Source of the DNA: Chaetomium olivaceum
Lineage: Eukaryota > Ascomycota > Sordariomycetes > Sordariales > Chaetomiaceae
NCBI GenBank assembly: GCA_039881045.1
Contig: JAYWVB010000060.1
Location: 115,261-179,260 of the forward strand
Direction: 5' to 3'
Length of the DNA: 64,000 nucleotides
Shown here: positions 24,101-35,199 of the stretch, one piece after another
Position numbering within the stretch: the stretch's first letter is position 1
Layout: each line of letters begins with the position of its first letter
Position numbers and translations under genes: made by a program
The notes under the pieces: model-generated
Told to the model about the DNA's origin: nothing
Seen by the model: the letters and a program-made list of their open reading frames with translations, nothing else
The model's database searches: none

Positions 24101-25790
24101 CCAGCCCTCGACAAGAGAGTCGAACGTCGGCATGGTTGGTTTGTCGATTCTCACTCTGGCGACACAGAAGCGAACGGACGAGCCGCAACTCAATCGTCTC
24201 TGCCCCCAACCAGGTCCGTCCGTGTCGCGGCTTGCTTGATTCCCGTGATGACGCTGTCTGGCTGCCCGGCAGTTGATGGCCGCCGGGCCTCAGCGGGCCT
24301 ATTGCTGGCCGCCGGGTCATCAACTACGTGCGGCGCGTCATCGCATAATGGCAAGTCCAATTGGATATGCAGACCAGAAGTTGTCGATCGGCGGTCGTGT
24401 GATAAATGTCATGCGTCTAGGTCAGCCCGTCTCCAGTCTCCTACTATGTACACTAGCATCCAACTGGCGTACCTTCGGTTGTTTGAGTCAAAGACAATGG
24501 GCATTGTGGAGGAGCACGACCCGGGGATCGGACAGTGCGAACGCGTCACCTTGAAGAAATCTGTTCAAGGAGTGCCAGTGAGTGCCAAGCGAATCGAAGC
24601 AGAGAAGGATCCCTGCCAAAAGGCCACAAGCGGGTCGACTTGGACCAAGCAGGCAGCGAGGAGAGCCAGGAAGTGCCCAGGGATCTCCCAGGTCCTGCCA
24701 GGAACACGCTGTGGCTCCTCGGCTCACACACCTGGCCCCTTCCTGCATCTCTTGGCCGTTCCGTCAGGGCCCCGCCCCTCCATCATGGCTGGACCCTTGG
24801 CGGGCCCGGCCCCAGTGACTGCAAAGTGTTGCCTCCCCCAATGAAAAGTCGCAGTCGAAGACCCAAGCTCGGGAAGAGGCACATTTGGGAAAGAGCAAGG
24901 CAGCGCAGCGACCACCCACATCGCATCCACTCCGGCGCCCGCGATGGAACAAGGCCCCGCTTGCCCGCTCCGGAGCAATTGGCCAAAATGGTTGGTCCCC
25001 TGCTGGCTCGGTCGACCCACCTTGCGAAATGGCACTGCCAGGTTCTCTTGCGCTCCGTGTTCTGTTGCATTGCCATGAGAGGCTCACACCTGTCCCTCGC
25101 CCCCCTCCCCCCGCCGAACCACGCCCCCCCAGGGTGCTAGGCTGCCCCAAGGTCCCAGGGGCTGTCGATGGGTGGAAGAAGGAAGATCTTTGACAGGATC
25201 CATTGTACTGTATGTATGTCCATACATAATGTTCCACACCCCTCAACCGCGATTCCCTGTCTCTTGTTCTCACTTTTTGGAATCCTCCCCTTTTGTTTCC
25301 CTTCTCCCCGTTGGTGGCACCCATCTCGAATTCCCTCCTTGTTTGAGACTCGGCTCGCGCACTCGACAACACCAAACTTGACACCCTCGCTATCATTATC
25401 GAACGTCGACACCAAAATCCGATACTTGTGTGTTGTTTCTTTGTATATCATATCAGCAGCCCGATCAGAACAACTTCCAGGACTGGTATCCGAAGCTCGA
25501 TGGGACGATAATCCCGTGTGCCGCTAGCTCTTACACGCCCAACCACGCAACCGACCGACTGGACAACTTGGGCTGATATCGCCACGCGACCGAGTTGGGA
25601 CGAACTACCGGAGCTGGGTTTTGAGGCACGAGCTTGGGAAGTGGACTGGACGGACATACGAAACCGGGATCCAGCATTTTTTGGGGAATATCTAAGCACG
25701 GCCGGGACTGCTGTGCAGAGTGAAAACGCCGCGTGGCGTGGGCGAAATCGAATTCTGATATAAGGGGGCCTTCACGAATTCGACAACACG

Positions 25791-27546
25791 ATGGCCAACG
25801 AAACGATGTCTTGTCCGCCGCCCTTCCTCCTGGATAGTCTCTACGGAGATGGTGGTTGTAAGTTGAGAGCTGTGGAACCAACCGGGACGCGCCTGAGCCA
25901 GCGGCTAACTGACATTGCGCTTCAGTTTTGGAAGGAAGACTGTGTCAGGCGATTGGCGATATCACCTGCTGTCTGCCATGCCCCCTCACAGATTGGGCGT
26001 ACCCGGACTCCTTCGGCACCATGACCGAAGGGGCGAACTGGGTGGCTGTCGCGAGCACCGTCTGCTGTGTTTTCCTTCTTCTCTCGTGGGCTGTGCTGCC
26101 GGTCGAGAAGACATATAGGCATTACCTGAGCATCTGCCTCACCATGGGAGTCATGTTCATGAATGTATGTTGCCCTGTCACCCGTTTCGCACCTCCCGGA
26201 ACGATACTGACTTACCCCCACCAGCTTGGTTTCGTTCTTCCGCTCGCCGGCAACCCGGAGCAATGCTTTGACGACATCACGCCCAACTCGATGCAGACGG
26301 GTTCGTTGTGTGCGGCTTCGGGTTTCTTCCTCATCATGGGTGGCTGGGCCGGCGTGATGTGGATCTTCTTGCGCGCGCTGTCCCTCCACCTCCAGATTTG
26401 CTGGCAACTGGTTGTTGGGCGGAACTTTATGTGGTTCGCCCAAGCTGTTGGCTGGGGAATCCCGACTGTCGGTGTTGTCATCGCCTTCATCCTCAGCGGT
26501 GTGTCGTTCCGCTTCGGGCCGACGTGCCACATCAACCACAAGAACAGCTTGGCCGATCTCTGGATCCCTCTGCTGGTCTTTGCTGGCTTGACCATCATTA
26601 TCCAGTTCGCCACCTTCGGCTACTGCATCAAGGTCTACCTCGCCTCGCTCGCCGACAACAGCGCCTCGACCGAAGGTTCCGGCATGCCCTCGTACACGAA
26701 CAGCATCCGAACCATGACCCCGAAGCAGGCCTACCGCCGTGTGCGGCGCGTCATCGCTCTCCAGTGGAGAGGCATTGCTATCGTGCTTATTATCGTCGCC
26801 GACGTCATCTTCTTTTCCATCATTTTTGTCTTCCAGGACAATACGGTAGAGGCTGTGAAGAACGACCCCTCCATCGCACAGCCGTGGATTTTCTGTTTGG
26901 CGGCCAACGGTGGCGACAAGTCGAAGTGCCTAGACGTGGCGAGCAGCCTCGTCGTGAACATGCCCACGATTGGCGCCGTTTTGTTCCTCCTAGCGGTAAA
27001 TTCCCTACTGTTTCCCCAATCTCTTGGAAATTCCGTTGCTGATTGTCTCGTGATTAGATCAACGGCATCTGGCTCCTTCTCCTCCTCGGCCGCTGGTCTA
27101 TGGTTACAGGCTGGCGTGACCTTTTCACCGCGGTCCCTCAACGGAGCAAGAGAGAGTTCGTCTCAGTCGATGCGCGGCTGGACGATCTCAAAAAAGATAC
27201 ACGTTCGTACGAGATGCTGTCCCGGGACACCGGGAAGACCATGGACGATTCAGTAACACCCTCCGTAGTGACCCCCATCTCCCCGACACACGCGAGGTCA
27301 ACGACGGGGAGCCCGATACACCATGATTATATGCAAATGCCCAATCCCGACGGACGCCGGACTCCCGATTACTTTGGAAATACCGCCCGGTATCACACTC
27401 CTGCGAGGTCCTTCTCGAGCCCGCGCCCGCCACAACAGACAGTAACGTGGGACGCCCGGGAAACCTACGCGAGGCCAACATCACCGCCGTTCACACAGCA
27501 ACAGCAGGATCGATACGTCAACCCGCTGGGCATGAACAGGATATGA
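25791..27546 (+). CDS. Seven-transmembrane receptor, Frizzled/Smoothened-like
   Basis: Predicted plasma-membrane G-protein-coupled receptor of a filamentous-fungal family. Exons: 25791-25857, 25926-26164, 26225-26995, 27058-27546, giving 521 aa. The second intron (26165-26224, 60 nt) is in frame and stop-free, so an unspliced reading is open too. The short exterior N-terminus has a Cys-rich motif (CQAIGDITCCLPCP). Seven hydrophobic segments follow: from WVAVASTVCCVF, HYLSICLTMGVM, GFFLIMGGWAGVMW, WFAQAVGWGIPTVG, WIPLLVFAGLTIII, GIAIVLIIVADVIF and LVVNMPTIGAVLFL, the last continuing after intron 3 as GIWLLLLL. The cytoplasmic tail (after about residue 375) is Ser/Thr/Pro-rich and suits phosphorylation control. 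Resemblance to the Frizzled/Smoothened 7TM fold is my recollection of the fungal family, and the ligand is unknown. The frame has no breaks. Confidence 0.78.
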
Positions 27547-28839
27547 GATTTATGACGCCACACGAAACATCATTCTTCTTTTTCTCCTTCCGATAATACG
27601 ACCCCATTGCGAAAGAAGCATCGGTCGATACTTTCCCCGGAAGTTCCGTCTCATCGACAACCTTCACCACCGAACGAGCGCTCACCAAAGCGTATATGTG
27701 ACGGTGTCTCGCCCATGAACCATGTGTCGGAACCGCAAACCTTGCGACGCCTATCGATTCACTCGCCGCGAGTTTACGGCCGATCTCCAAAGAATTTGTG
27801 TCGCATGTCCCTAGATTTCGTAAAGGATAGATTTGGGCAGGTCGGGTTGTCTCGGCAAAATCCCGTGTGGTCGGATTTTCATCAGACCTGATGATCTGAA
27901 TCATTCGAGTTTGGGTAAACAAACGTGCCCGGAACGGGTTGGCTGGTGTCAGGGAGAGATATACCAGAAGCCAACTAGACGATTTGTGGGCTCGGCGCAT
28001 GTTTCGGGACGGCGGAGTGTGGATTGGGTGCGACACCAGGACACCATTCCGAGAGTGGCTTTTTAGCTCACCATCTTGCCCCCCGCAACACATCACATCG
28101 CACCGGGTCTTCGGACTTTTGGATATTTGGAATGTCGGTCCCATTTTCGATGGCTTTTATACCGGACGCCTATTGGCGGCGGTAACGATAAAAAAAGCCG
28201 TGGCATCCGAAGCTTCCGGTCACGGGTGCGTGATCGCGGGAAGGCCGGGATACTTTTGGAGCCGCATACAACGGGAGCCCAGACAGGCCGGTTCGGGCTT
28301 GGATTCGCGCCGTCGCGCCGACTTTTTCTTCTACGATGGAGACCCTGTGTATCTTATATAATTGTTCAAAGACATCATCGCCTTGGGACGGTCTACAGTA
28401 CAGGGGCTGGGACTTGGTTAGACGGTGGTCGCAAGTGCTTTTCAGATACCAATACCTTATATTTCAGTGCCGCTAGGTGTGTCACATATTGCATTCTACT
28501 CCTTACATCAACCATCCGTCTCTGCCTGCGTGCTACGTTGCTTTCGACTGAGTCCGGGACGGCATACGGTGACTTCGACTTGGCTGTGTGGGAACACAGA
28601 TGGAGGTAATCCGACGGTGCCGTGTAAGTCGCAAAAGTGAAGCCGGCAGCCCGTCCACGCTGGGAAAACCACCACGGCCGGGTCTGGCGCATCTCACTTA
28701 CACGGTTTCTAAGCAGGTACTGTCGGGCTGACTGCGCTTGGTTCGGCGTTGAGTAAGCGGTTGTTCTTTTCCCCCAAGATTTCGAGGGGTTTCCCTGTTT
28801 GTTCAGCCAGCTGGCCGGTGTAGTTTTTGTCTTTATTTT

Positions 28840-28888
28840 CGTTTCTCGTTTCTCGTTTCTCGTTTTTCGTTCTTCGTTCTTCGCTTTT
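28840..28888 (+). repeat. 7-bp tandem repeat, seven units
   Basis: Unit CGTTTCT three times, then CGTTTTT, CGTTCTT twice and CGCTTTT, which makes an imperfect 49-base array. Open frames across it on the minus strand read as repeated Arg/Lys/Glu words and are probably not coding. Confidence 0.8.
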
Positions 28889-29192
28889 CGGATCCCACGG
28901 GAAAGTGTGGGCATGACTCCTCTTCCTTTTTTCTTCTTCTCCTTGCCAGCCCGATGTATAAACATCTAGAATGGCCGACATGACAAGTTGCCCTGCGTTC
29001 TGTTCTGCCTAGCATGGACCGCAACCGCACCCTTTCAGACCGAGACGGTGGTCATAATGCGAACTGGCGACTGAATCTGGGAACGGGCATTGCGTATGCT
29101 AATGTTAATCAGCGCGAGTGAACTGAAAATCTACGGCACAATCAATTAGGTGGCAGGCTTCTCTCGCCATCGCCATCCCTATTATCTCGAGC

Positions 29193-29199
29193 TATATAA
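29193..29199 (+). promoter_or_regulatory. TATA-like box of the GH5 gene
   Basis: TATATAA about 190 bases before the proposed ATG at 29383, a fitting distance for a fungal promoter with a leader of roughly 160 nt. Confidence 0.4.
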
Positions 29200-29382
29200 C
29201 CCGGTTCATACGAAGAAGAACGGTTGCGTCTTTGTTCCTCAGATTCTTCCATCCCTCCTCGGTCGCTTATTGTCAGAGATCAGAAGTTGCGGCGCACACC
29301 CAATCCCCGGCCCTGCCAAGACCCGCAACTGCCCCCGCGCCCAATCCCTGAGCGAGCTCCGGCCGCCGTTACCCCCGGAACC

Positions 29383-30842
29383 ATGTTCTTCCTCCCTCGC
29401 GGCAGGAAAGGGACCGGGATCGCCCTCCCAATCTCAACACCACCACCACAAAAATCACAACCACCATCGAAGCCACCATCAAGCCTCCACAACTTTGCCC
29501 GCCGTCTACTACTACCAAAACACCACCACCACCACCACCACCGCCGCCGCCCAATGTTTCCGCTCCTCCTCCTCCTCCTCGCCGCCCTCTTCGCCGCCCT
29601 CCTCCTACACCTCTACCGCGCCGAGTCCCGCCTGCTCCTGCCCTGGGTGCCCGACGCCGAATCGCGCCTCTTTGCCCAGCGGCCCCTGCCCCCGCCGCTC
29701 GACGACACCTTCCTCTCGTCGCCGTCCTACACCCTCCCGCTGCGCACGCGCGGCCGCGACGTCGTGGACGCGCGCGGGAAGAGGTTCAAGTTGGCGAGCG
29801 TCAATTGGTATGGCGCGTCGGATGAGCTGTGTTTGTTCCGGGGGGGCTGGATGTGAAGCATCGCGGGGAGATTGCGAGGATGGTCAGGCGGCTGGGGTTC
29901 AATTCGGTGAGGCTGCCGTATGCCGATGAGTTGGTGATGCGGAATCCGGTGGTGGCGCCGCATCTGCTGGCGGCGAATCCGGATCTGGTGGGGAGCAAGG
30001 CGATGGATGTGCTGGAGGCGGTTGTGGATGCGTTGACGGCGGAGGGGGTTGCGGTGATTGTGAATAATCATATTACGAGCGCGACGTGGTGCTGTGGGGC
30101 GGATCCGTGCGACGCCGGCTGGGCGAATGATCACTTGCCGGCTATGATGTGCCGCGTGAGGCAGACGGAGGAGGAATGGATCGAGCACTGGGAGGAGGTG
30201 ATGCGCCGGTTTGTTGGGAATCCGTTGGTGGTGGGCGTCGACCTGCGCAACGAGGTGCGTGGTGTCTGGGGCACCATGACGTGGGACCGCTGGGCGACGG
30301 CGGCCGAGCGCGCCGGCAACCGCCTGCTCAAGATGAACCCGGACTGGCTGGTCATTGTCGGGGGGACGGAGTCGCAGAACGACTTGACGGGCGTCGGGCG
30401 CCGGCCTGTCGTGCTCGACCTGCCGCATCGCGTTGTCTACTCGGCGCACGTCTACTCGTGGAGCGGCTGGGGCAGTCTCGGGGGGCGGTATGCCCAGCGC
30501 ACCTACGCCAGCTTTGTGCAGTCCATGCGCAAGAACTGGGCCTACCTGGTCGAGGGCGACATCGCGCCCGTGTGGGTGGGGGAGTTTGGCGCGCCGGCTA
30601 CCCCGGGACAGGGCGACGCCAACTACTGGCGCAATTTGATGCGCTACCTCAAGGCCATTGATGCTGATTTTGGCTACTGGGCCATCAACCCGCGCAAGCC
30701 CAAAGACGATGAGAAGGAGTCGTACTCGCTTGTGGAGGACGATTGGGCTACGCCTGTGCTGGACTACCGGATGAAGGATATGACGGAGCTGATACGGGCG
30801 GGGGCGGATGAGGGGGGTAGTGGAGGGGAGAGGGAGAGGTAG
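29383..30842 (+). CDS. GH5 cellulase-family hydrolase, type II membrane anchored, one frame break
   Basis: Glycoside hydrolase related to fungal GH5 endoglucanase-like proteins. The first ATG (29383) lies in a good context. The N-terminus is basic and Pro/His-rich with seven consecutive His, followed by one hydrophobic segment (MFPLLLLLLAALFAALLL). This predicts a membrane-anchored enzyme with its catalytic domain outside the cytosol. The catalytic domain begins GKRFKLASVNWYGASDEL. The acid/base Glu is in DLRNEV (codon 30252-30254) and the nucleophile Glu in WVGEFGAP (30582-30584). The frame breaks at about 29827-29832: upstream coding ends at DEL in one phase and continues VPGGLDVKHR in the next, needing one added or two removed bases. 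No intron can explain this. The corrected protein is about 486 aa. Substrate could be a beta-glucan or glucosylceramide, and is not decidable here. Confidence 0.8.
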
Positions 30843-31473
30843 TGGGATGCTGTGTGTGGGAAGAACCTCGGAGGGAAAAGTAGTTGGGGTGTTTATGAGA
30901 AGGTGGGGTTTCTGCTTGGCGCTCGGGTGTTACATGTCTTTCAACTCTGGGGGTTTGCATTTCTATTTGACAACAAAAGTCATGGCTCTCGAAACGAAAC
31001 TCTCGGCAACCCTCTCGAGGAGAGATGGGAACTCAGGCGTTGTGGTCTCGGTACATACATACAAACATACATAGATGGGGACTCGAGGCGTTGGGTTCGG
31101 TTGGATAGGCGATATGATACGGTCTGGGCTGTGAGACCAGACTCGGAGGTCCCGAGTAACGAACGGTAGACTGTGCGTTTTTATTTTCTATTCCCACTCG
31201 ATACCATCAAAGCAACGTCATAAACCTTGGAATTGAAACCCTTGAACGGGGCGGAAGTGGTTTCCGGTACCTTGCATACCACATGATATTGCTACCTAAG
31301 TCGGCTCTGAAGGCTCGCAAGGTTGGTCAGTCACACTCTGAGAATGTCACAAGCCGATGCAACTCTGACGTCGGCCCCGCATAGCATGGCATGATTGCTA
31401 GCATGGATTGGGCCTGGCCAGCAAGGTGCCCCACCTGGACTTCCCCTCTTATCGATAGGACTCGCCCATTGCC
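30843..31473. other. Intergenic region between the GH5 and CRT10-like genes
   Basis: No reading frame is supported. It contains short TACATACATAC repeats at 31051-31073. Confidence 0.45.
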
Positions 31474-34457
31474 ATGAGCTCAACATCCGACAAGCCAACT
31501 CGGACCTCCCACCTTCAAACACCACCGACTCACCGTGCTCGTCCCCACGCTAGCGAGAGTACACCACACACCTCGAGGGGCACGCCCAAACTTGAGCGAA
31601 TTTAAACCCTACAATTACATCACATCTCCACCGCTCGACATCCGTTTGAGAACAATGACCCATGCTCTTTCGATAACCTCCGAATCGGTTATGGGAATAT
31701 GACCACAGATACCATGAATAATTCGAGATCTACAAGAGCTACTACCTCTCCAGGTGGCGAGCTCTATGTGAGCCCGACCCCTTTTATTCAGACAGCCGAG
31801 AATCGGGTAAGTTTTTGGGGCCTTGAGAGCTGTTGGAGGGACACCATTTGGCTTGATGCTGCTGTTTTCGCTCGTCTGCCTCAAGCGGGCCTGCATCTGC
31901 ATTCTCTGTTCCCCGCGGGTTATCTAGGTGTATTTATTTATCTCTGTATCCCCGTGAATTCGGGGCATCTCCTCACCCCAACTCGCTTTGGCTAACCGAT
32001 CCACTTGGCCTAGTTCGGCGCCGCCGTCCTCGATGACCTAAAGGCGTTTGTCAACGGGACACCCCAGGAAGTTGACGTGGAGATCGAGGAAGACTCTGGG
32101 GGCGACGAAGAGGATGAAGACGACCCCCTTGACCAAGCCGCTTTTTTGGCCGCGAATGTATGGGTTCCGCAACCTGGTACGGGACTCGAGACCGACCATG
32201 CGCAACATGGTTTCCCGAGGATAGGAACCACAAGGAATAATCTCACTGCTCTTTCACAACGCTATAACGTAGGGTCCCTAGTCAAATTTGAGGGCGGTGG
32301 GGGTGTGCTGACCCGAGTTACGATACAGCTCTACTTTGCGGCCTACCAAGATCGAATCTACGTCTATCGACCGCACAGGGCCAGTCCCCAGATTCTCCCA
32401 CCTCCGGCGCTGATCCTCCACCCGCCACCGTCCAAATGGGCCGAACGATGTCACGGGGCGCTGGACCACCGCTTCCCCCACCAGGTCAATCACATAATCG
32501 TGGGGAACCTGGGGGACTTCGAGATCGTCTTGATGAGTTACGACGACGGCGACGCCTTGGCGTACTATACACACAACATCGTCCACTACATCAAGGAAAG
32601 CAGCGGCCGTACGCGCGGCCCGGGTCAGTCGTCAACTTCTCAGGGAACGCTTCCGAAGCCCTTCTTCCACGACAACGTGGGTGAATCGGCTTGGGGACTT
32701 GCCGTCCACGAGAAGTCCAGGTTGATCGCCGTCAGTTCGAACCTTCACGAAGTTACCGTATTTGCGTTTGCACTTGCGGAACGCAAGAACACCACCCCCC
32801 GGCGCCGCTCGGAGCACCATCCCATCCCCGTCCACGCGGGGTGTGGCCACTCGGCACTCGACTTTCAAAAAGACTTTCGATCGAGGGCGAGGGCGTGGCG
32901 GATCGTCCTCCCGCTTGGCACCGAGGGCAGCAATGTCCCTAACGTGTCCTTCATGGATGACGAGACGGGCGAGGCAGAAAAGGTTGTCGCCATAGATGTC
33001 TCTGGATCCGTGTGGTTCCTGGATATCTGGAGGCTCGGCGTCCCGCACGTCCGGTGGCTAGACGCCTATCCGAGGGAGACGTACATGTCAACCGTGTATG
33101 TAATGTGGCTTTTGTTTGCCGTTTGGACCGAAGCTAATGATGACTCTGTAGTGTGAGAGGATGGGGCGTACTGATGCTTCCTTATCGCAGCTTCCGGCCA
33201 ACGAAGTCGGTCCGCGAACTGCTCGGCGCCCCTAGCGATGAGGTGGCTGCCATCAACAAAGAGGGGCAAGCCAGGAGGACATGGCTAGATACCACCTGCA
33301 GCCTGTACTACATCAAGGGGTTCGCCCCGAAGCCCGAGACCCTGTTTCGGCAGCGCCACGCTCGCGTTGACTACGCGAAAATACACGCAGACGCCTTGGG
33401 CCTCCAAGAGCGCGAGTTTTCGGGGGGTTGGGAGAGCGAAAGCGAGCTCGATACTGAAGAGAACACACCAACGTCAAGTACGCAAACGGCAAGTGCGCAG
33501 ACAACAAGTGCGCAGACAACAAGTGCGCAGACAACAAGTGCGCAGACAACAAGTGCGCAGACGACAAGCACGCAGACAGCAAGCGTACAGACGATAACCG
33601 TGTACGCCCCAGCCGAACACACGATCATCCCACCACACTGGTCATTGCATGATTTGACGGCCACCATGGTAGCCTGCTGGCCAGACAATCGGCGGCCCGA
33701 CAAACCCTCTCACACATGCACGTCGGAGTTCCAGTTGGCGCGATGTATCATCCCCAACACCTGTGATGTAGTCATACTCGGCGACAGCCTCACCGCCCGT
33801 GTTAATTTCACCCGTCTCTTCATGGAGCGGAAGCGCAAGACACGGGTCATCGAGTACGCCCGGGCCGATGACCTCCCTCACCACCTGGTCAAAACCCACT
33901 GCCTCCTTCGCACCTCCCCGGCCGACGTCGAGCTGCAGCCCTTCGACCTGGAATCGCCCGTCGTCGAGCTCAACTACCTCCTCACCCAGCAGCGCCACGC
34001 CGGCGTCGCAGCCGCCCAGCCCTGGGACCTGCACCCCATCTACTCGGAGCGCATCAGCATGCTGCAGCACGTGCCCGAGCTGAGCCTGGTCGTCGCCGGC
34101 TCGCCCACGGGCCGCGTCGCCCTGCTCACCCTGACCAAGAGCACAGGGCCGACCGGCCTGGAGAACCTCCGGTATGGGTTCCGCGTCGAGTGTGTCCTGC
34201 CGCGCAAGGACGAGGAGATTATCAACGGTGGTGGTGGCGGTGGTGGCAAGCGGACCGTCCAGCCCGCGTGTACCCTGATCGGCGTCGCTATGTCGCCTGC
34301 CCCGCGCCCGCCGCGGCTCGGGTTCAAGCTGCCTCCGAAGACGGGCGCCGAGGGGAAGGCGCTGCCGGTTACGTATCGGCTGATTTTGCATTATAAGGAT
34401 CATACTATTCTGATGTATGACGTCAGGAGGGAGAAGGACGAGGTGTTGGTTTTTTGA
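31474..34457 (+). CDS. CRT10-like WD-type regulatory protein
   Basis: Resembles fungal CRT10-domain proteins. Yeast Crt10 affects ribonucleotide-reductase transcription, but function in moulds is open. Secure exons: from 31699 or earlier to 31806, 32014-32268, 32329-33095 and 33152-34457, giving 811 aa from the ATG at 31699. Intron 32269-32328 is 60 nt and in frame. Upstream sequence looks coding: an ATG at 31474 starts MSSTSDKPTRTSHLQ, and the frame just before 31699 reads ENNDPCSFDNLRIGYGNM. Joining them needs two compensating frame changes near 31590 and 31648, or an unseen intron, so the true start is unsure. Features: LYFAAYQDRIYVYRP, an acidic patch at 32077-32130, blade-like hydrophobic repeats, a T-T-S-A-Q tandem repeat at 33471-33590, then LSLVVAGSPTGRVALLTLT and YRLILHYKDHTILMYDVR near the end. 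Confidence 0.62.
33471..33590 (+). repeat. Coding 15-bp minisatellite, eight copies
   Basis: Unit ACAACAAGTGCGCAG. Four central copies (33501-33560) are identical and the outer copies are diverged. The unit keeps the frame and encodes T-T-S-A-Q within an acidic, Ser/Thr-rich, probably disordered linker of the CRT10-like protein. Identical central copies suggest recent slippage or unequal exchange. Confidence 0.9.
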
Positions 34458-35199
34458 GTCGAGGTTCGTCGAGGTCTCACGCCTCGCCCGGTTGTGTGTG
34501 CACGGCAGCCAGCCAGCCCGGGTTTGGGTCGTGCTGGGTAGGTATGGGGATGGGCTGCTCAAGGTAATGAGGGCTGGGTGGGTAGTCGGTCATGGAGTTG
34601 CTTCTCTTCTCAGGTTGGTAGGTTGGTCTGGGGTTTATTTCTACGGCTGGGAGGAAAGGGGGGGATTGGGTTAGGGCGTTGACGGACACTCGCTCATCTA
34701 CACGGGGCCGAGTAGTTTGCTATTTTTTCAGATTGGGTTGGGTTCATTTGTCCGGTTTTAAAACCCGGGTCTTTTCTTTGTGTCACCCCGGTGTCCGCGG
34801 TCCAAGTTTGGTATTCTATCTAGGCTTGGTCGGACGGCAAGCCGGGAGTGAACGGGGGAAGGCTGTCTGGTGTGGCGTAAGGTTGGGATGGGCGATGTAT
34901 GGCATAGATTGAGGCCATGTTTCTGTTGTGTTTCTAAATTGGTAGGTAGGGGTGAAATCTGAAAGGGGTCTTTTAAGGAGTTGGGGTGAGGATGGGGGGG
35001 ATGGGTATGGTTGGGTTAGGGGCATCGACCGGGTGCATTCTTTGGAGTTTAGACTGGTAGGCAGGCAGATCTGACTACCGCCGATAGTGGCTTGCTCTTT
35101 GGCAGCCCAAAAAAGACGTTTTCTTGCTGCTTTCTGGCTGTGTATGGGGACTTGTTATGAGTCTGTTGTTTGGATGTCTTGTCGACTCAAACGTGAACA

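Larger units (their letters stand above)
17700..25790. other. Gene-poor GC-rich stretch up to the receptor gene
   Basis: Many short overlapping frames on both strands, none with a recognisable domain or a believable chain of splice sites. A 126-codon frame at 19724-20104 has one hydrophobic segment (GGPLIIVGCVVVALLALLLL) and might be a small membrane protein, but it is overlapped in two other phases. At 23253-23740 several phases are open at once. A 14-bp-arm inverted repeat lies at 20462-20491 and a CAG/CGG run at 21159-21186. Confidence 0.4.
27547..29382. other. Intergenic region
   Basis: No supported gene. It contains a degenerate 7-bp tandem repeat at 28840-28888 and, near the end, the promoter of the GH5 gene. 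Confidence 0.5.
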
